64,000 bases of DNA from Limnobacter thiooxidans (GTDB lineage: Bacteria > Pseudomonadota > Gammaproteobacteria > Burkholderiales > Burkholderiaceae_B). The stretch covers positions 2,976,001 through 3,040,000 of the forward strand of contig NZ_AP028947.1 in the NCBI RefSeq assembly GCF_036323495.1, in the 5' to 3' direction. A program made the position numbers and the translations under genes. The notes below the pieces were generated by a model. The model was given only the letters and a program-made list of their open reading frames with translations. It was not told the origin of the DNA and did no database searches. This document shows positions 54,083 to 63,659 of this stretch, one piece after another. The first letter of the stretch is position 1. Every line of letters starts with the position of its first letter.

Positions 54083-54981
54083 TATAACGGGGGCACTCCG
54101 GCAATCCAGCCTTCAACCGGATCAATCAACTTGGGCAAACCGTAATGGGAATCGGCCCGCTTGGCAGCCCAGGCCGCAACCAAACAGCACAGCACGGCAT
54201 CCAGGTGGTCTGCCTTCACATCGTCCAGCAGTTTGGCGCGCAGGTATGGGCGCACCTGCACCTTGATCCCGAACAACATGCCCTCTTCCAGAGCGCACAA
54301 CAGTTCGGAACGCGCCATGCGCCGGTCGGCCGTGTCCTTTTTTGGATCATCACTTTTATAGCTGGCACGGTTCAACACCTTGCGTGCCAGGTAACCTGGA
54401 TAGGCCTCCAGTGCAACACGGGTTTTGTCACCCCGCTGCATGCCGGGTATGTGTACACCGGCTTTCATCAACAAGGGCGCCCCTGCGTGCAACATGTAGG
54501 CCACTGGCGGGTTGACCCATTTCATGGAAGGAGAAGAACCTGCCGGGCCATCGCAATCACGGTGGGCAAACTTGTGCCCAACAGGGCGTGCATCACACCA
54601 CGCTTTGAAGGTGGCGCGAATTTGCTCACGGCTTAGCTTGCTGTAAAAATTGATCAGGTCTGACCAAGCTTGGAAGTCAGTGCGCCCGGCACCCGGCCAT
54701 TTCAAGCCTTCCACCAGTTTGCGCGACAAACCAAACGGCATGTCAATGGCCGCCACAAAGCCCAATTGTTCCAGTGGGCCTGCCGCCCGTTCAAACTTTC
54801 CAAAAGCCTGCGGACCTTCTTTCAGCAAGGTTTCAAATTCAGCCAGCGTGGTCAGCGACATCAGTTCATCCACAGCCAACACAGCACCTTGCCATTGACC
54901 AACGGCCACGGCGACCGGCTTTTTTTTGCTGGGGCTGCTGGAAAAATCAATGCCCAGCAGGCGACTGTTCTCGGGATTCAA
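54082..54981 (-). CDS. DUF429 protein, RNase H-like fold predicted
   Basis: 299 residues. N-terminus LLGIDFSSSPSKKKPVAVA gives a first-strand acidic residue in a GIDFS pattern. AAIDMPFGLSRKLVEG near 97 gives the second, and DVKADHLDAVLCCLVAAWAAKR near 258 supplies a third Asp region. This is the DUF429 plan, considered a predicted nuclease-like fold of the RNase H class. Activity is not shown. TTG start overlapping the ligase stop by 4 bases, so it is coupled to the repair genes. Confidence 0.85.
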   Translation of the reverse strand: MNPENSRLLGIDFSSSPSKKKPVAVAVGQWQGAVLAVDELMSLTTLAEFETLLKEGPQAFGKFERAAGPLEQLGFVAAIDMPFGLSRKLVEGLKWPGAGRTDFQAWSDLINFYSKLSREQIRATFKAWCDARPVGHKFAHRDCDGPAGSSPSMKWVNPPVAYMLHAGAPLLMKAGVHIPGMQRGDKTRVALEAYPGYLARKVLNRASYKSDDPKKDTADRRMARSELLCALEEGMLFGIKVQVRPYLRAKLLDDVKADHLDAVLCCLVAAWAAKRADSHYGLPKLIDPVEGWIAGVPPL

Positions 54982-56726
54982 ACTGCATTCTCCGGGGGCA
55001 ACAAAGCTTCGAGCACCGCGAGGTGGTCGGCTTCATGTAGGGGTTTGTCATGGCGAATGCGAAGCATACGCGGAAACCTCACAGCCACGCCGCTTTTGTG
55101 TCGGGTTGAACGTGAAATCGCCTCGAAGCCCAACTCGAACACCAGTACAGGCACAACGGTGCGGACCGGGCCAAACTTGTCCACAGTGTGCTTTCGGATC
55201 ACCCGGTCAACTTCCTTGAATTCTTCATCTGTCAAACCGGAATAGGCCTTGGCGAAAGGCACCAAACGCGGCAAACCACGGGCTACTGTATCTTCAACCT
55301 TCTCGCCCTTGGCGATGGCTTGCGCCACTTCCTGCGCCTGCGCAGCGTTAGTAGGCGGCGTGTCCCACACGGCGAAGGTGTAATCGGTGTATAAGCTGGC
55401 GCGGCGGCCATGACCACGTTGCGCATACACCAACACGCAATCGGCAGTCATCGGGTCAATTTTCCATTTCCACCACAGGCCGTCGGCCTTGGTGCGGCCC
55501 ACACCATAGTGTGAATTGCGGTGCTTCAGCATGAAACCTTCCACTCCCCGCACACGGCTTTCCTCCCTCAGCACTTTGAGGCTGCTCCAACTGTCCGCAT
55601 TCACCAGTTCAGACAACAAAAAACGCGGCATGCCATTGGCCTGGCTTTGTTCGCTGTAGGCTGCATGGAACGCTTCAAGCTGCTGCCTGCGCTCATACTG
55701 CGGGCTTTGCACCCGGTTTTGCCCACTCAACCGCAACAGGTCGTAGGCCAGAAATATCACTGGCGCATCGGCCATCAACTTCTTGCTGACCACCTTGCGG
55801 TTCAAGCGACCCTGCAAAGCGTTGAAACCAGCAGGGGCTTCACCCTGCCACACCAGAATTTCACCATCGAGAATGCTGCCGTCCGGCCAATGTGCAAAGG
55901 CTTCCTGCAATTCCGGAAACTGTTCGCTCACCAATTCTTCGCCGCGCGACCACACCCAGACCTGCCCGTTGTCCTTCACCACTTGGCCGCGAATGCCATC
56001 AAATTTCCATTCCACCAGCCAATCATCTACATCGCCGAGAATTTCAGGTTCTTCCTGCAAAGGATGCGCCAGAAAAAAGGGCAAAGGCTGACCAGTTCGG
56101 CCCGTGTGCATGTCATCAGCACTGGCTGTTTCCGGCTCAACCAAAGCCAGAAATTGTTCAGCGCCAGGCTGGTTGCTCGCATCGGCAAAACCCATCATTC
56201 GGGTGGCCACCACCTTGGCATCCAACCCTGAAAGTTGAGCCAGTGCCCGCGTGACCAGCAACTTCGACACCCCAACGCGAAAACCACCGCCCACAAGTTT
56301 CACAAACAGAAACCGCTCAGCCGCGGTCAACTCACTCCAACAGATTTTTACTGCTTCAATGCGTTCATCATCAGGTAACGCGCGCAGGGGCAGGATGCGG
56401 TGCTGCATCCACCAGGCCAAACCCTGAGAGTGATTGACTGCATTGGGAGCTGCGGGCAACACGTGGGCGATGGTCTCGGCCAAATCACCCACCGCCTGGT
56501 AGCTTTCTTCAAATAGCCAGTCGGGCAGCCCGCTGACCTGCAAAGCCACCTCCCGCAAGGTGCGGGTGGGTACCGTGCGCTTGGGTTTTCCGCCTGACAA
56601 AAAGTAAACTGCCCAAGCCGCATCTTCTGCAGGAGCTTTGTCAAAATAGGCCCGCAACACCTGCAGCTTGTGCAAGGTCGAAGTGGACCCGTCCAGTTGG
56701 GCAAACAGTTCGGCAAACTGCTTCAT
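54978..56726 (-). CDS. ATP-dependent DNA ligase
   Basis: 582 residues, bacterial repair-type ATP ligase. The N-terminal DNA-binding domain (about 1-200) has FLFVKLVGGGFRVGVSKLLV. The adenylated Lys241 is in motif I, EWKFDGIRGQ, with GEELVSEQFPEL (motif Ia region), SILDGEILVW (motif III), EGFMLKHRNS (motif IV) and ADGLWWKWK (motif V). It joins nicks in the repair set with the MBL exonuclease, helicase and PdeM. It overlaps the exonuclease gene by 4 bases. Confidence 0.94.
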   Translation of the reverse strand: MKQFAELFAQLDGSTSTLHKLQVLRAYFDKAPAEDAAWAVYFLSGGKPKRTVPTRTLREVALQVSGLPDWLFEESYQAVGDLAETIAHVLPAAPNAVNHSQGLAWWMQHRILPLRALPDDERIEAVKICWSELTAAERFLFVKLVGGGFRVGVSKLLVTRALAQLSGLDAKVVATRMMGFADASNQPGAEQFLALVEPETASADDMHTGRTGQPLPFFLAHPLQEEPEILGDVDDWLVEWKFDGIRGQVVKDNGQVWVWSRGEELVSEQFPELQEAFAHWPDGSILDGEILVWQGEAPAGFNALQGRLNRKVVSKKLMADAPVIFLAYDLLRLSGQNRVQSPQYERRQQLEAFHAAYSEQSQANGMPRFLLSELVNADSWSSLKVLREESRVRGVEGFMLKHRNSHYGVGRTKADGLWWKWKIDPMTADCVLVYAQRGHGRRASLYTDYTFAVWDTPPTNAAQAQEVAQAIAKGEKVEDTVARGLPRLVPFAKAYSGLTDEEFKEVDRVIRKHTVDKFGPVRTVVPVLVFELGFEAISRSTRHKSGVAVRFPRMLRIRHDKPLHEADHLAVLEALLPPENAV

Positions 56727-57808
56727 GCGGCGGGACCCGCAGCGTGATCAACCGGGCCAGTGGCGGTAGCAAGCAGACCCGGCGTATTTTCAACGCCTTC
56801 CTTTTCAACGTCTTCTTTTTCATCGCTGTCACCGCCGTATTCAGTGACAAACGACCGGGCATTCAAACCTTGTTCCTGCAACCAGCGCACCATCACCTGC
56901 ACGTAGCCGTGGGTCACAATCACCTGTTCTGCACCTGTAGCACCAATGGCCCGCATCAAGCCAGGCCAATCTGCATGGTCAGACATCACAAAACCGCGGT
57001 CCATGTTGCTTCGCCTGCGCCCACCCCGCAGCAGCATCCATCCCGAGGCGAACGCATCCGAATAGGCATTGCCAAAGCGCTTCATCCAGGCGGCGCCTTG
57101 TGCCGCTGGTGGCGCAATGGCCAGGCAGTTCTTGTAGATTGATTTGTCTTGCACGTCGCTCACCATCACCGTGGGGGGCAAGGCAACACCTGCATCGCGG
57201 TAAGCCTTGTTCAGGCCCTCGCAGGCACTGTGGCACACAATGGGCCCTATGGACGGATCCACCCCGGCCAATATTCGCTGCGCCTTCCCGAAGGAATAAC
57301 CGTACAACACACTGGCTTTACCCTGCGCGGCATTGGCTGCCCACCAGGCATTGATTTCGGCATAAATTTCCGCATCACTGCGCCAGCGGTAGATGGGCAA
57401 ACCAAAAGTTGATTCGGTGATAAAGGTGTGGCATGTCACAGGTTCGAATGCTTCGCAGGTCAGATCAGGGGCCACCTTGTAGTCGCCGCTGGCCACCCAC
57501 ACTTCGCCCTGGTATTCAAGCCTGATCTGGCAGGAACCCAGCACATGCCCAGCCGGGTGCAGGGAGATTTTCACACCGTTGTGGACCGTGCTGCCGCCAT
57601 AGGGCAGCGTATCGAGTGCGATTTTCCCCAGCCTGGCTCTCAACACACCCTCACCGGGTGCAGCACACAGGTAGTGGTTGTGGCCCACCCGGGCATGGTC
57701 TGCATGCGCATGCGTAATAATGGCACGGTCCACCTTTCGCCACGGGTCGATGTAAAAATCACCCGGTGGGCAATACAGACCTTCCGGCCGACTAACTACC
57801 AAATCCAT
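56723..57808 (-). CDS. Ligase-associated MBL-fold exonuclease
   Basis: About 361 residues of the metallo-beta-lactamase/beta-CASP class. The metal motif is IITHAHADHARVGH near 33, with HPAGHVLGSCQI near 85, SGDYKVAPDLTCE, and a C-terminal VIVTHGYVQVMVRW. It belongs to the DNA exonucleases linked to ATP ligases. ATG at 57808 is used because AGGAAGG lies 9 bases upstream; an in-frame TTG at 57817 touches that site. Acidic, low-complexity C-terminal tail (DSDEKEDVEKEG). Confidence 0.91.
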   Translation of the reverse strand: MDLVVSRPEGLYCPPGDFYIDPWRKVDRAIITHAHADHARVGHNHYLCAAPGEGVLRARLGKIALDTLPYGGSTVHNGVKISLHPAGHVLGSCQIRLEYQGEVWVASGDYKVAPDLTCEAFEPVTCHTFITESTFGLPIYRWRSDAEIYAEINAWWAANAAQGKASVLYGYSFGKAQRILAGVDPSIGPIVCHSACEGLNKAYRDAGVALPPTVMVSDVQDKSIYKNCLAIAPPAAQGAAWMKRFGNAYSDAFASGWMLLRGGRRRSNMDRGFVMSDHADWPGLMRAIGATGAEQVIVTHGYVQVMVRWLQEQGLNARSFVTEYGGDSDEKEDVEKEGVENTPGLLATATGPVDHAAGPAA

Positions 57809-57834
57809 GCGGTACAACCTTCCTGTTCACTTCG

Positions 57835-59184
57835 CTAATACCGGCTGCCAAAACCACCCAGAAACACAGCCAGCAACATCAATTTATAGCACACCCAACT
57901 GAACACCCTTTCAGTCAAGGGTCGCTGTGCGTGGGCTTCGGCCTGTATGGGTCGACTACCTTTTTCAATTGCACGCAACAACTCCGTTTGCAACTGTTGA
58001 GCAAACTCGCGGTTGTACACAATCACATTCGCTTCGCGGGCAAACAGGCAACTCAGCGGATCCAGGTTGGATGACCCAACCGTGGCCCACTGCCCATCCA
58101 CCACGGCCACCTTGGCATGCAGAAAACTCGGCAGGTATTCATAGATATCAACGCCAGCCTTCAGAAGACTGGAATACAGGCTTTGCGTTGCGTAATGCTG
58201 AAACCGGTATTCAACCCGCCCCTGCAACAGCAATTGCACGTGCACCCCACGCCCACGCGCAGCCAACAGGGCTTTGCGCAATTTGTTGCCCGGCAAGAAA
58301 TAGGCGTTGCTCAACACCACAGAACGCTGGGCCTTGCCAATGGCCTGCAAATAGGCGCGTTCAATGCGACGTTGCAAACGAAAATTGTCCCGTACAGCCA
58401 GTTGCACTTTCACGGAGCCAACCGGTTTTGGTTTTGTCATGCCACGCTGATTGATCAAGGTGTGTTGCAACTGGCGCGACCTTTCTTTCCACCAGTTCGA
58501 CCTGAAGGTGTCGGTGACCTGCCCGCCAGGGCCGATCTGCAACCACAACCAGTCCATGTTGTGCCAAATGTCTTGCACAACAGGCCCTTGCAACTGCACG
58601 GCAAAGTCGTAGCGAGGCCCCAAATCTTGATCCAGCAAATCCTTGTTGACTGTCATGGCTTCAGCCCGCATGCCCCCAGAAGCACCCCAGCTTCTTGTCT
58701 TCTTTCTCTGGGCACGCTCAGTGGCCCGTTGCAGCTCACCCAGTTCGCCGGTGTGGTTCATGTCATCAATCAGGTTAATGCCACCCACAAAAGCAATTTG
58801 ATTGTCCACTGCGATGATCTTGCGGTGCATGCGGCGCAATCGTCGGGGATTGGGCTGAAACAGGAAGCCTTCCGGCCTGAATACACGCACCTCGACACCC
58901 TGTGCAAGCAGCCCGGGTACCCAGGCCTTCACACCCTCTTGCCCGCCAAATCCGTCCAGCACGAGACATACTTTTACACCACGCTCAGCCGCCTTGCACA
59001 TCGCCGCATGAAAAGCCTCACCAGCAGGGTCGTTCGCAAAAATATAGGTTTCAATGCGCACTTCACTTTGCGCACCTTCAATGGCCTTCAGCGCCTTGGG
59101 GAACAGCTGTGCCCCGCCGATCAACAACTCCACCACATTGCCGTCCCGCTCAGGCGCTGGGGCAGGCAACAAATTCAGGGCCAT
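57835..59184 (-). CDS. clsB: Cardiolipin synthase ClsB
   Basis: Phospholipase-D-type enzyme of 449 residues that joins phosphatidylglycerol molecules to cardiolipin. Two HKD motifs are present: MHRKIIAVDN near 124 and LHAKVAVVDG near 352, each followed by the NxxD region (FVGGINLIDD and VGSSNLDPLS). A C-terminal hydrophobic segment may attach it to the membrane. It lacks an N-terminal TM pair, as in ClsB rather than ClsA. It overlaps the preceding phosphatase-family gene by 10 bases and ends 26 bases before the exonuclease. Confidence 0.92.
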   Translation of the reverse strand: MALNLLPAPAPERDGNVVELLIGGAQLFPKALKAIEGAQSEVRIETYIFANDPAGEAFHAAMCKAAERGVKVCLVLDGFGGQEGVKAWVPGLLAQGVEVRVFRPEGFLFQPNPRRLRRMHRKIIAVDNQIAFVGGINLIDDMNHTGELGELQRATERAQRKKTRSWGASGGMRAEAMTVNKDLLDQDLGPRYDFAVQLQGPVVQDIWHNMDWLWLQIGPGGQVTDTFRSNWWKERSRQLQHTLINQRGMTKPKPVGSVKVQLAVRDNFRLQRRIERAYLQAIGKAQRSVVLSNAYFLPGNKLRKALLAARGRGVHVQLLLQGRVEYRFQHYATQSLYSSLLKAGVDIYEYLPSFLHAKVAVVDGQWATVGSSNLDPLSCLFAREANVIVYNREFAQQLQTELLRAIEKGSRPIQAEAHAQRPLTERVFSWVCYKLMLLAVFLGGFGSRY

Positions 59185-59969
59185 GTGAATTCCAGGTCAA
59201 CCACAAAGGGCGCATGGTCAGACAACTTGGCCCAGGCAGGGCCATGCAGAACAGCAGCCTCATGCACCTTGAAGCCTCGCGCGAACACGCGATCCAGACC
59301 CAATACCGGGAAGCGACTGGGAAAGCTGCCTACGCGCGCCAAGCGATTGTTCTTGTCCAAGGGCATGACTTCTTTGGCATTCAAACCTTGCTGCAACACA
59401 GGCCCCAAACGACGTTGCCAGTCATTGAAATCACCCGCGACTACCAATGGCATGTTGGGGGGAACATGGCTGCCCACATGCTCAATCAGTTTGTTGGCCT
59501 GTCGAACCCGACTGCGATACAGCAAACCGAAATGCGCAACCATGGCATGCATGGGGCCAGCAGGTGTTTTTACGCAGCAATGCAGCAAGCCACGCTGCTC
59601 CAGGCGGTGATCCGACACATCCTGGTTAAGCATCCATTCAATTTCATAGCGGGACAACAAAGCGTTGCCATGGTGACCATGTGAATACACCGCATTCATG
59701 CCATAAGCTGTGAAATACTGCTGGCTGGCGTGGCCCAGCAAGTCATCAATTGCCGAAGGCGCCTGGGCAAGAAATTCGTGCTGCCCCACTTCAGGCCACT
59801 GCTCGAACTTGCCCGCATGTTTGTCGTGCCGCCCCTGTACCTCCTGCAAAAAAACCAGGTCCGCATTCATGGCATGGATCTGTTCGCGCAAGGCATGAAT
59901 AGTCAAGGCCGGCTTGCGCAGGCCCATGACGCCTTTGTGGATGTTGTACGTCGCGATTCGAAGTCGCAT
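59175..59969 (-). CDS. Endonuclease/exonuclease/phosphatase family protein
   Basis: 264 residues with the DNase I-like fold. LRIATYNIHKGV near residue 3 (Asn), FLQEVQGRHD near 40 (Glu), GDFNDWQR near 160 and LSDHAPFVV near 250 (Asp-His) form the active site. Family members cut DNA or hydrolyse phosphoesters; in proteobacteria this type is often found beside clsB. ATG at 59969 is used; one codon of TTG extension lies before it. First gene of the long leftward operon. Confidence 0.9.
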   Translation of the reverse strand: MRLRIATYNIHKGVMGLRKPALTIHALREQIHAMNADLVFLQEVQGRHDKHAGKFEQWPEVGQHEFLAQAPSAIDDLLGHASQQYFTAYGMNAVYSHGHHGNALLSRYEIEWMLNQDVSDHRLEQRGLLHCCVKTPAGPMHAMVAHFGLLYRSRVRQANKLIEHVGSHVPPNMPLVVAGDFNDWQRRLGPVLQQGLNAKEVMPLDKNNRLARVGSFPSRFPVLGLDRVFARGFKVHEAAVLHGPAWAKLSDHAPFVVDLEFTWP

Positions 59970-60144
59970 CAATTGCCAACCTTAAAGAATTTGTCGGTAA
60001 TTTGACTATATAAACTCAAAGGCGTCACACCCGTTGGGTATTGTCACCTATTAGGGTTAGCCCTTAGACTAAGTTTGTAAATATTGAAATATTGTTACGC
60101 AGTTTCATATCACCGCTTGCACAATTTACATACCGTATATGAAA

Positions 60145-60168
60145 AAAGGGGCCCCATGGGGCCCCTTT
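60145..60168 (-). terminator. Terminator after nudB
   Basis: A perfect 24-base palindrome, AAAGGGGCCCCA plus its complement, with a T-run on the minus strand (TTTTTTC). It closes the fmdB-DUF502-aspS-nudB unit about 16 bases after the nudB stop. Confidence 0.9.
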
Positions 60169-60183
60169 GTATTTTCATGGCAG

Positions 60184-60684
60184 TCAGGTCGATAACCGGT
60201 CAGCCAACTCGAGAATGGCTTGGGCATTGTTTGGCGAAAAGCACCGTTCAGCGGCTTGCCTGGCACACAGCCAAGCGAACCCTACATGCTCATTGCTTGC
60301 CAGTTGAGGTGAAAAACCATCTGGCATGCACACCATGAACCAGTGTTCCGTGTTTTGAGTCACACCCGCCGGGTAACGGTGACGCCAATGCTCGAAAATC
60401 TCGTATTGCAAACTGTGCGGCCAGGGCCGCAACAGCCCAGGCTCCAGCAATTCTGTTGGATGCGCATCACGCACGGTCGGCACAGGCATCGGAGTGGCTT
60501 TGAACCCGGTCTCCTCCTGCAATTCCCTGACTGCAGCCAACAAGGGCGATTCACCTGGAAAATCCAGGCTACCCGTTACCGATTGCCAATACCCTGGCTT
60601 GTCGGCCCGCTCTATCAATAAAAACTCCCCGCCCGGGTTGACCATGACAACCAACACCGACACGGGGATTTTGTTACCGCTCAA
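60184..60684 (-). CDS. nudB: Dihydroneopterin triphosphate diphosphatase NudB
   Basis: NUDIX enzyme of folate synthesis that removes pyrophosphate from dihydroneopterin triphosphate. 166 residues. NUDIX box near 38-60: GSLDFPGES then RELQEETGF. N-terminus IPVSVLVVMVNPGGEFLLIER and WQSVTGS are typical of NudB. The start is TTG at 60684; a GTG seven codons in is possible. It follows aspS by 11 bases, a common gene pair. Confidence 0.9.
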   Translation of the reverse strand: MSGNKIPVSVLVVMVNPGGEFLLIERADKPGYWQSVTGSLDFPGESPLLAAVRELQEETGFKATPMPVPTVRDAHPTELLEPGLLRPWPHSLQYEIFEHWRHRYPAGVTQNTEHWFMVCMPDGFSPQLASNEHVGFAWLCARQAAERCFSPNNAQAILELADRLST

Positions 60685-60695
60685 GTCAGCCTGCT

Positions 60696-62501
60696 TTAAG
60701 CAACGTTCTTGGGTTCAGCTTGACGCAGGCGAATGTGCAGCTCGCGCAACTGCTTTTCATCGACAGGGCTCGGGGCTTGAGTCAACAAACATTGCGCACG
60801 CTGGGTTTTCGGGAAGGCAATCACGTCGCGAATACTTTCTGCACCACTCATCATGGTGACGATTCGATCCAGGCCAAAAGCCAGGCCACCGTGAGGTGGC
60901 GCACCGTACTGAAGGGCATCCAGCAGGAAGCCGAATTTGGCGGCGGCTTCTTCTTCGGAAATATTCAACGCACGGAACACCTTGCTTTGTACCTTTTCCT
61001 TGTGGATACGCACGGAACCACCGCCCAGCTCCCAGCCATTCAACACCATGTCATAAGCCTTGGCCAAACACTTGCCAGGGTCCGTGGTCAGGTAATCCTC
61101 ATGCCCGTCTTTGGGGCTGGTGAAGGGGTGATGGCATGCAGCCCAACGGCCGGCTTCCTCGTCCAGCTCAAACATCGGGAAGTCGATTACCCACAATGGC
61201 TCCCAACGACCCTGCACCAATCCGGCTTTCTGGCCAAACTCGCTGTGTCCAATCTTCAGGCGCAAAGCACCCATGGCATCGTTAACTACCTTGGCCTTGT
61301 CTGCACCGAAGAACAGAATGTCGCCATCGGCCGCACCACTGCGCTTGAGCAATTCAGCCAAGGCTGCATCGTGAATGTTTTTCACGATGGGCGACTGCAA
61401 ACCGTCGCGGCCCTTGGCCAGCTCATTGACCTTGATCCAGGCCAGGCCCTTGGCACCGTAGATGCCCACAAACTTGGTGTAGTTGTCGATCTCCGAACGT
61501 GGAATTTCTGCGCCGCCAGGCACACGCAAGGCCACAACGCGACCATTGTCTGAATTGGCCGGACCTGAGAACACCTTGAAATCAACATCTTTCATGATGT
61601 CAGTCAGCTCGGTGAACTCCATTTTCACGCGCAAGTCGGGCTTGTCGGAACCAAAACGGGCCATCGCTTCGCCGTAAGCCATCACGGGGAAGGGGTTCTG
61701 CAATTCCACATCCATGGTCTGCTTGAATACCTTGCGGATCATGTCCTCGAAAAGGTCACGAATTTCCTGCTCACCCAAAAACGACGTTTCAATGTCGACC
61801 TGTGTGAATTCAGGCTGACGATCTGCACGCAAGTCTTCATCGCGGAAGCACTTGGTAATTTGGTAATAGCGGTCGTAACCAGCCACCATCAGCATCTGCT
61901 TGAACAACTGGGGCGACTGGGGCAAAGCGAAAAACTCGCCGGAATGCACACGGGATGGCACCAGGTAATCGCGCGCGCCTTCAGGTGTGCTCTTGGTCAA
62001 CATGGGTGTTTCAATGTCAACAAAACCCTGTGCATCCAAATGGTTGCGGATGGCCATGGCCACCTTGTAACGCAACATCAGGTTTTTCTGCATTTGCGGG
62101 CGGCGCAGATCGAGTACACGATGGGTCAAGCGCGTGGTTTCAGACAGGTTTTCATCATCCAACTGGAACGGCGGCGTAACCGATGCGTTCAGCACCTCAA
62201 GACCCTTGCACAACAGCTCCACGGCACCGCTTTTCAAATTGCTGTTTTCTGTGCCTTGGGGACGCGCACGGACCAGGCCTTCGACACGCACACAGAATTC
62301 ATTACGCAGTGTTTCGGCCGTCGCAAACACCTCAGCCAGATCAGGGTCACAAACCACCTGCACCAGGCCTTCACGGTCGCGCAGGTCGATGAAAATGACC
62401 CCTCCATGGTCACGGCGACGCTGCACCCAGCCACACAGTGCAATGGTTTGGCCCAAATAAGCCTGTGACACGTTGCCACAATAGTCAGTACGCATTTTCA
62501 T
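60696..62501 (-). CDS. aspS: Aspartyl-tRNA synthetase AspS
   Basis: Class II synthetase of 601 residues. The N-terminal OB-fold anticodon domain (about 1-115) has [20 protein letters not shown]. Motif 2 [18 protein letters not shown] is near 215, with [12 protein letters not shown] before it. The GAD insertion domain spans about 290-430, and motif 3 [13 protein letters not shown] is near 535. The ATG is the normal bacterial start. Co-transcribed with nudB and probably the DUF502 gene, 15 bases upstream. Confidence 0.97.
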   Translation of the reverse strand: MKMRTDYCGNVSQAYLGQTIALCGWVQRRRDHGGVIFIDLRDREGLVQVVCDPDLAEVFATAETLRNEFCVRVEGLVRARPQGTENSNLKSGAVELLCKGLEVLNASVTPPFQLDDENLSETTRLTHRVLDLRRPQMQKNLMLRYKVAMAIRNHLDAQGFVDIETPMLTKSTPEGARDYLVPSRVHSGEFFALPQSPQLFKQMLMVAGYDRYYQITKCFRDEDLRADRQPEFTQVDIETSFLGEQEIRDLFEDMIRKVFKQTMDVELQNPFPVMAYGEAMARFGSDKPDLRVKMEFTELTDIMKDVDFKVFSGPANSDNGRVVALRVPGGAEIPRSEIDNYTKFVGIYGAKGLAWIKVNELAKGRDGLQSPIVKNIHDAALAELLKRSGAADGDILFFGADKAKVVNDAMGALRLKIGHSEFGQKAGLVQGRWEPLWVIDFPMFELDEEAGRWAACHHPFTSPKDGHEDYLTTDPGKCLAKAYDMVLNGWELGGGSVRIHKEKVQSKVFRALNISEEEAAAKFGFLLDALQYGAPPHGGLAFGLDRIVTMMSGAESIRDVIAFPKTQRAQCLLTQAPSPVDEKQLRELHIRLRQAEPKNVA

Positions 62502-62516
62502 GAATAGTAGTCTTGT

Positions 62517-63176
62517 TTAATTAGGTTGATTCAACACATCTTCAGGCGGTGCAACCACCCCCAAAGACACAATATACTTCAGCGCCTCGTCCACAGTCAG
62601 GCCAGACGGGCGCAGCAAATTTTCCGGCACCATGATCACATACCCGGAAGCCGGGCTGGGTGATGTGGGCACATACACAGAAACCAAGGCACCCTGATCA
62701 CCCAGATTGTCTTGCAAAACCTGGGGTGGCGTACCCGTGACAAAACCCAAAGCCCAAACACCTGCATGGGGGTAAGGCACCAGCACAGACTGGCTAAACG
62801 CCTTGCCGGATGAACTCAACAAAGTGTCCGAAACCTGCTTAACACTGTTGTAAACAATATTGAATAAAGGGATTCGGGACAAAACCCAATCGCCTGTTCT
62901 AAAAACCCAGGCTCCGAAATAATTGGCAGCCACCATGCCGGTGACTAGCAAAACAGCCCCGGTCAGAATGATACCCAAACCTGGAATATGAACACCAAAC
63001 AGCACCCGAGGATGCAATGCGTCAGGCAGCAACATCAGGCTTTGATCCATCAGCCCCACAAACAGGGACAGCACCCAAAGCGTAATGCCCAGAGGTACCC
63101 AGATCAAAAGACCTGTAAACAGGTACTTCTTGACCATTGCCGAATTCAAAACCGGAGGCGTTAGCTTAATTGGCAT
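62517..63176 (-). CDS. DUF502 membrane protein
   Basis: About 219 residues. Two N-terminal TM segments (KYLFTGLLIWVPLGITLWVL and GLGIILTGAVLLVTGMVAANY) are followed by a DUF502 soluble part with SRIPLFNIVYNSVKQVSDTLLSS and GVWALGFVTG. Function unknown; members resemble plant LIKE-COV proteins. Start uncertain: ATG at 63176 overlaps the fmdB end by 11 bases, and ATG at 63137 (MVKKYLFTG) is an alternative. Confidence 0.88.
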   Translation of the reverse strand: MPIKLTPPVLNSAMVKKYLFTGLLIWVPLGITLWVLSLFVGLMDQSLMLLPDALHPRVLFGVHIPGLGIILTGAVLLVTGMVAANYFGAWVFRTGDWVLSRIPLFNIVYNSVKQVSDTLLSSSGKAFSQSVLVPYPHAGVWALGFVTGTPPQVLQDNLGDQGALVSVYVPTSPSPASGYVIMVPENLLRPSGLTVDEALKYIVSLGVVAPPEDVLNQPN

Positions 63177-63438
63177 CTTTCGTGCCCGATGTGGAGGGGC
63201 TTGCTTTAGGCGCTTCGGCTGCTGGGGCGGCGGCAGTTGCCCCACCACCACTGGCCCCACCCCGAAAATCAGTGACGTACCAGCCCGACCCCTTCAACTG
63301 GAATCCGGCTGCCGTCACCTGCTTCGCAAAACTGGCCTGCCCGCAACTGGGGCACTGCGTCAATGGCGCATCACTCAGCTTTTGCAACACATCCTTCTCG
63401 AAACCACACGCTTCACAGCGATATGCATAAATTGGCAT
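63166..63438 (-). CDS. FmdB-type zinc-ribbon protein
   Basis: 90 residues. MPIYAYRCEACGFEKDVLQK and QCPSCGQASF give two CxxC pairs of a zinc ribbon. The rest is a Gly/Ala/Pro-rich tail after GSGWYVTDFRGG. FmdB-like proteins are annotated as putative regulators, without firm function. First gene of the DUF502-aspS-nudB unit, as in many betaproteobacteria. Confidence 0.92.
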   Translation of the reverse strand: MPIYAYRCEACGFEKDVLQKLSDAPLTQCPSCGQASFAKQVTAAGFQLKGSGWYVTDFRGGASGGGATAAAPAAEAPKASPSTSGTKDAN

Positions 63439-63523
63439 TTCCGCTACACCTGCAAATTCAGATACAAAACCCCCTATTATAAGATGCGAAGCTACATAAC
63501 TCCAACACCCTGAATTTTAAAGA

Positions 63524-63556
63524 CAAAAAAAGAGTGCTTTCCCAATGGAAAAGCAC
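63524..63556 (-). terminator. Terminator after the desaturase gene
   Basis: On the minus strand GTGCTTTTCC pairs with GGAAAGCAC around a 4-base loop (one bulged base), followed by TCTTTTTTTG. It ends the leftward desaturase transcript. Confidence 0.8.
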
Positions 63557-63659
63557 CCTTCATGTCGACAAAAGCGCGTCGGATGTTCTACGACCGCTCT
63601 GCGACCCCACCACTGCCCGCCCCCTCTAGCAAAGGACGGGTTTTCGGATCAACAGGCTC

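Noticed and set aside
55521..56231. 236-codon open frame on the plus strand
   Set aside because: Antisense to the ATP-dependent ligase, whose motifs are complete.
60045..60070. Imperfect palindrome AGGGTTAGCCCT as an operator
   Set aside because: Short, imperfect, and not clearly placed relative to a promoter; likely chance.
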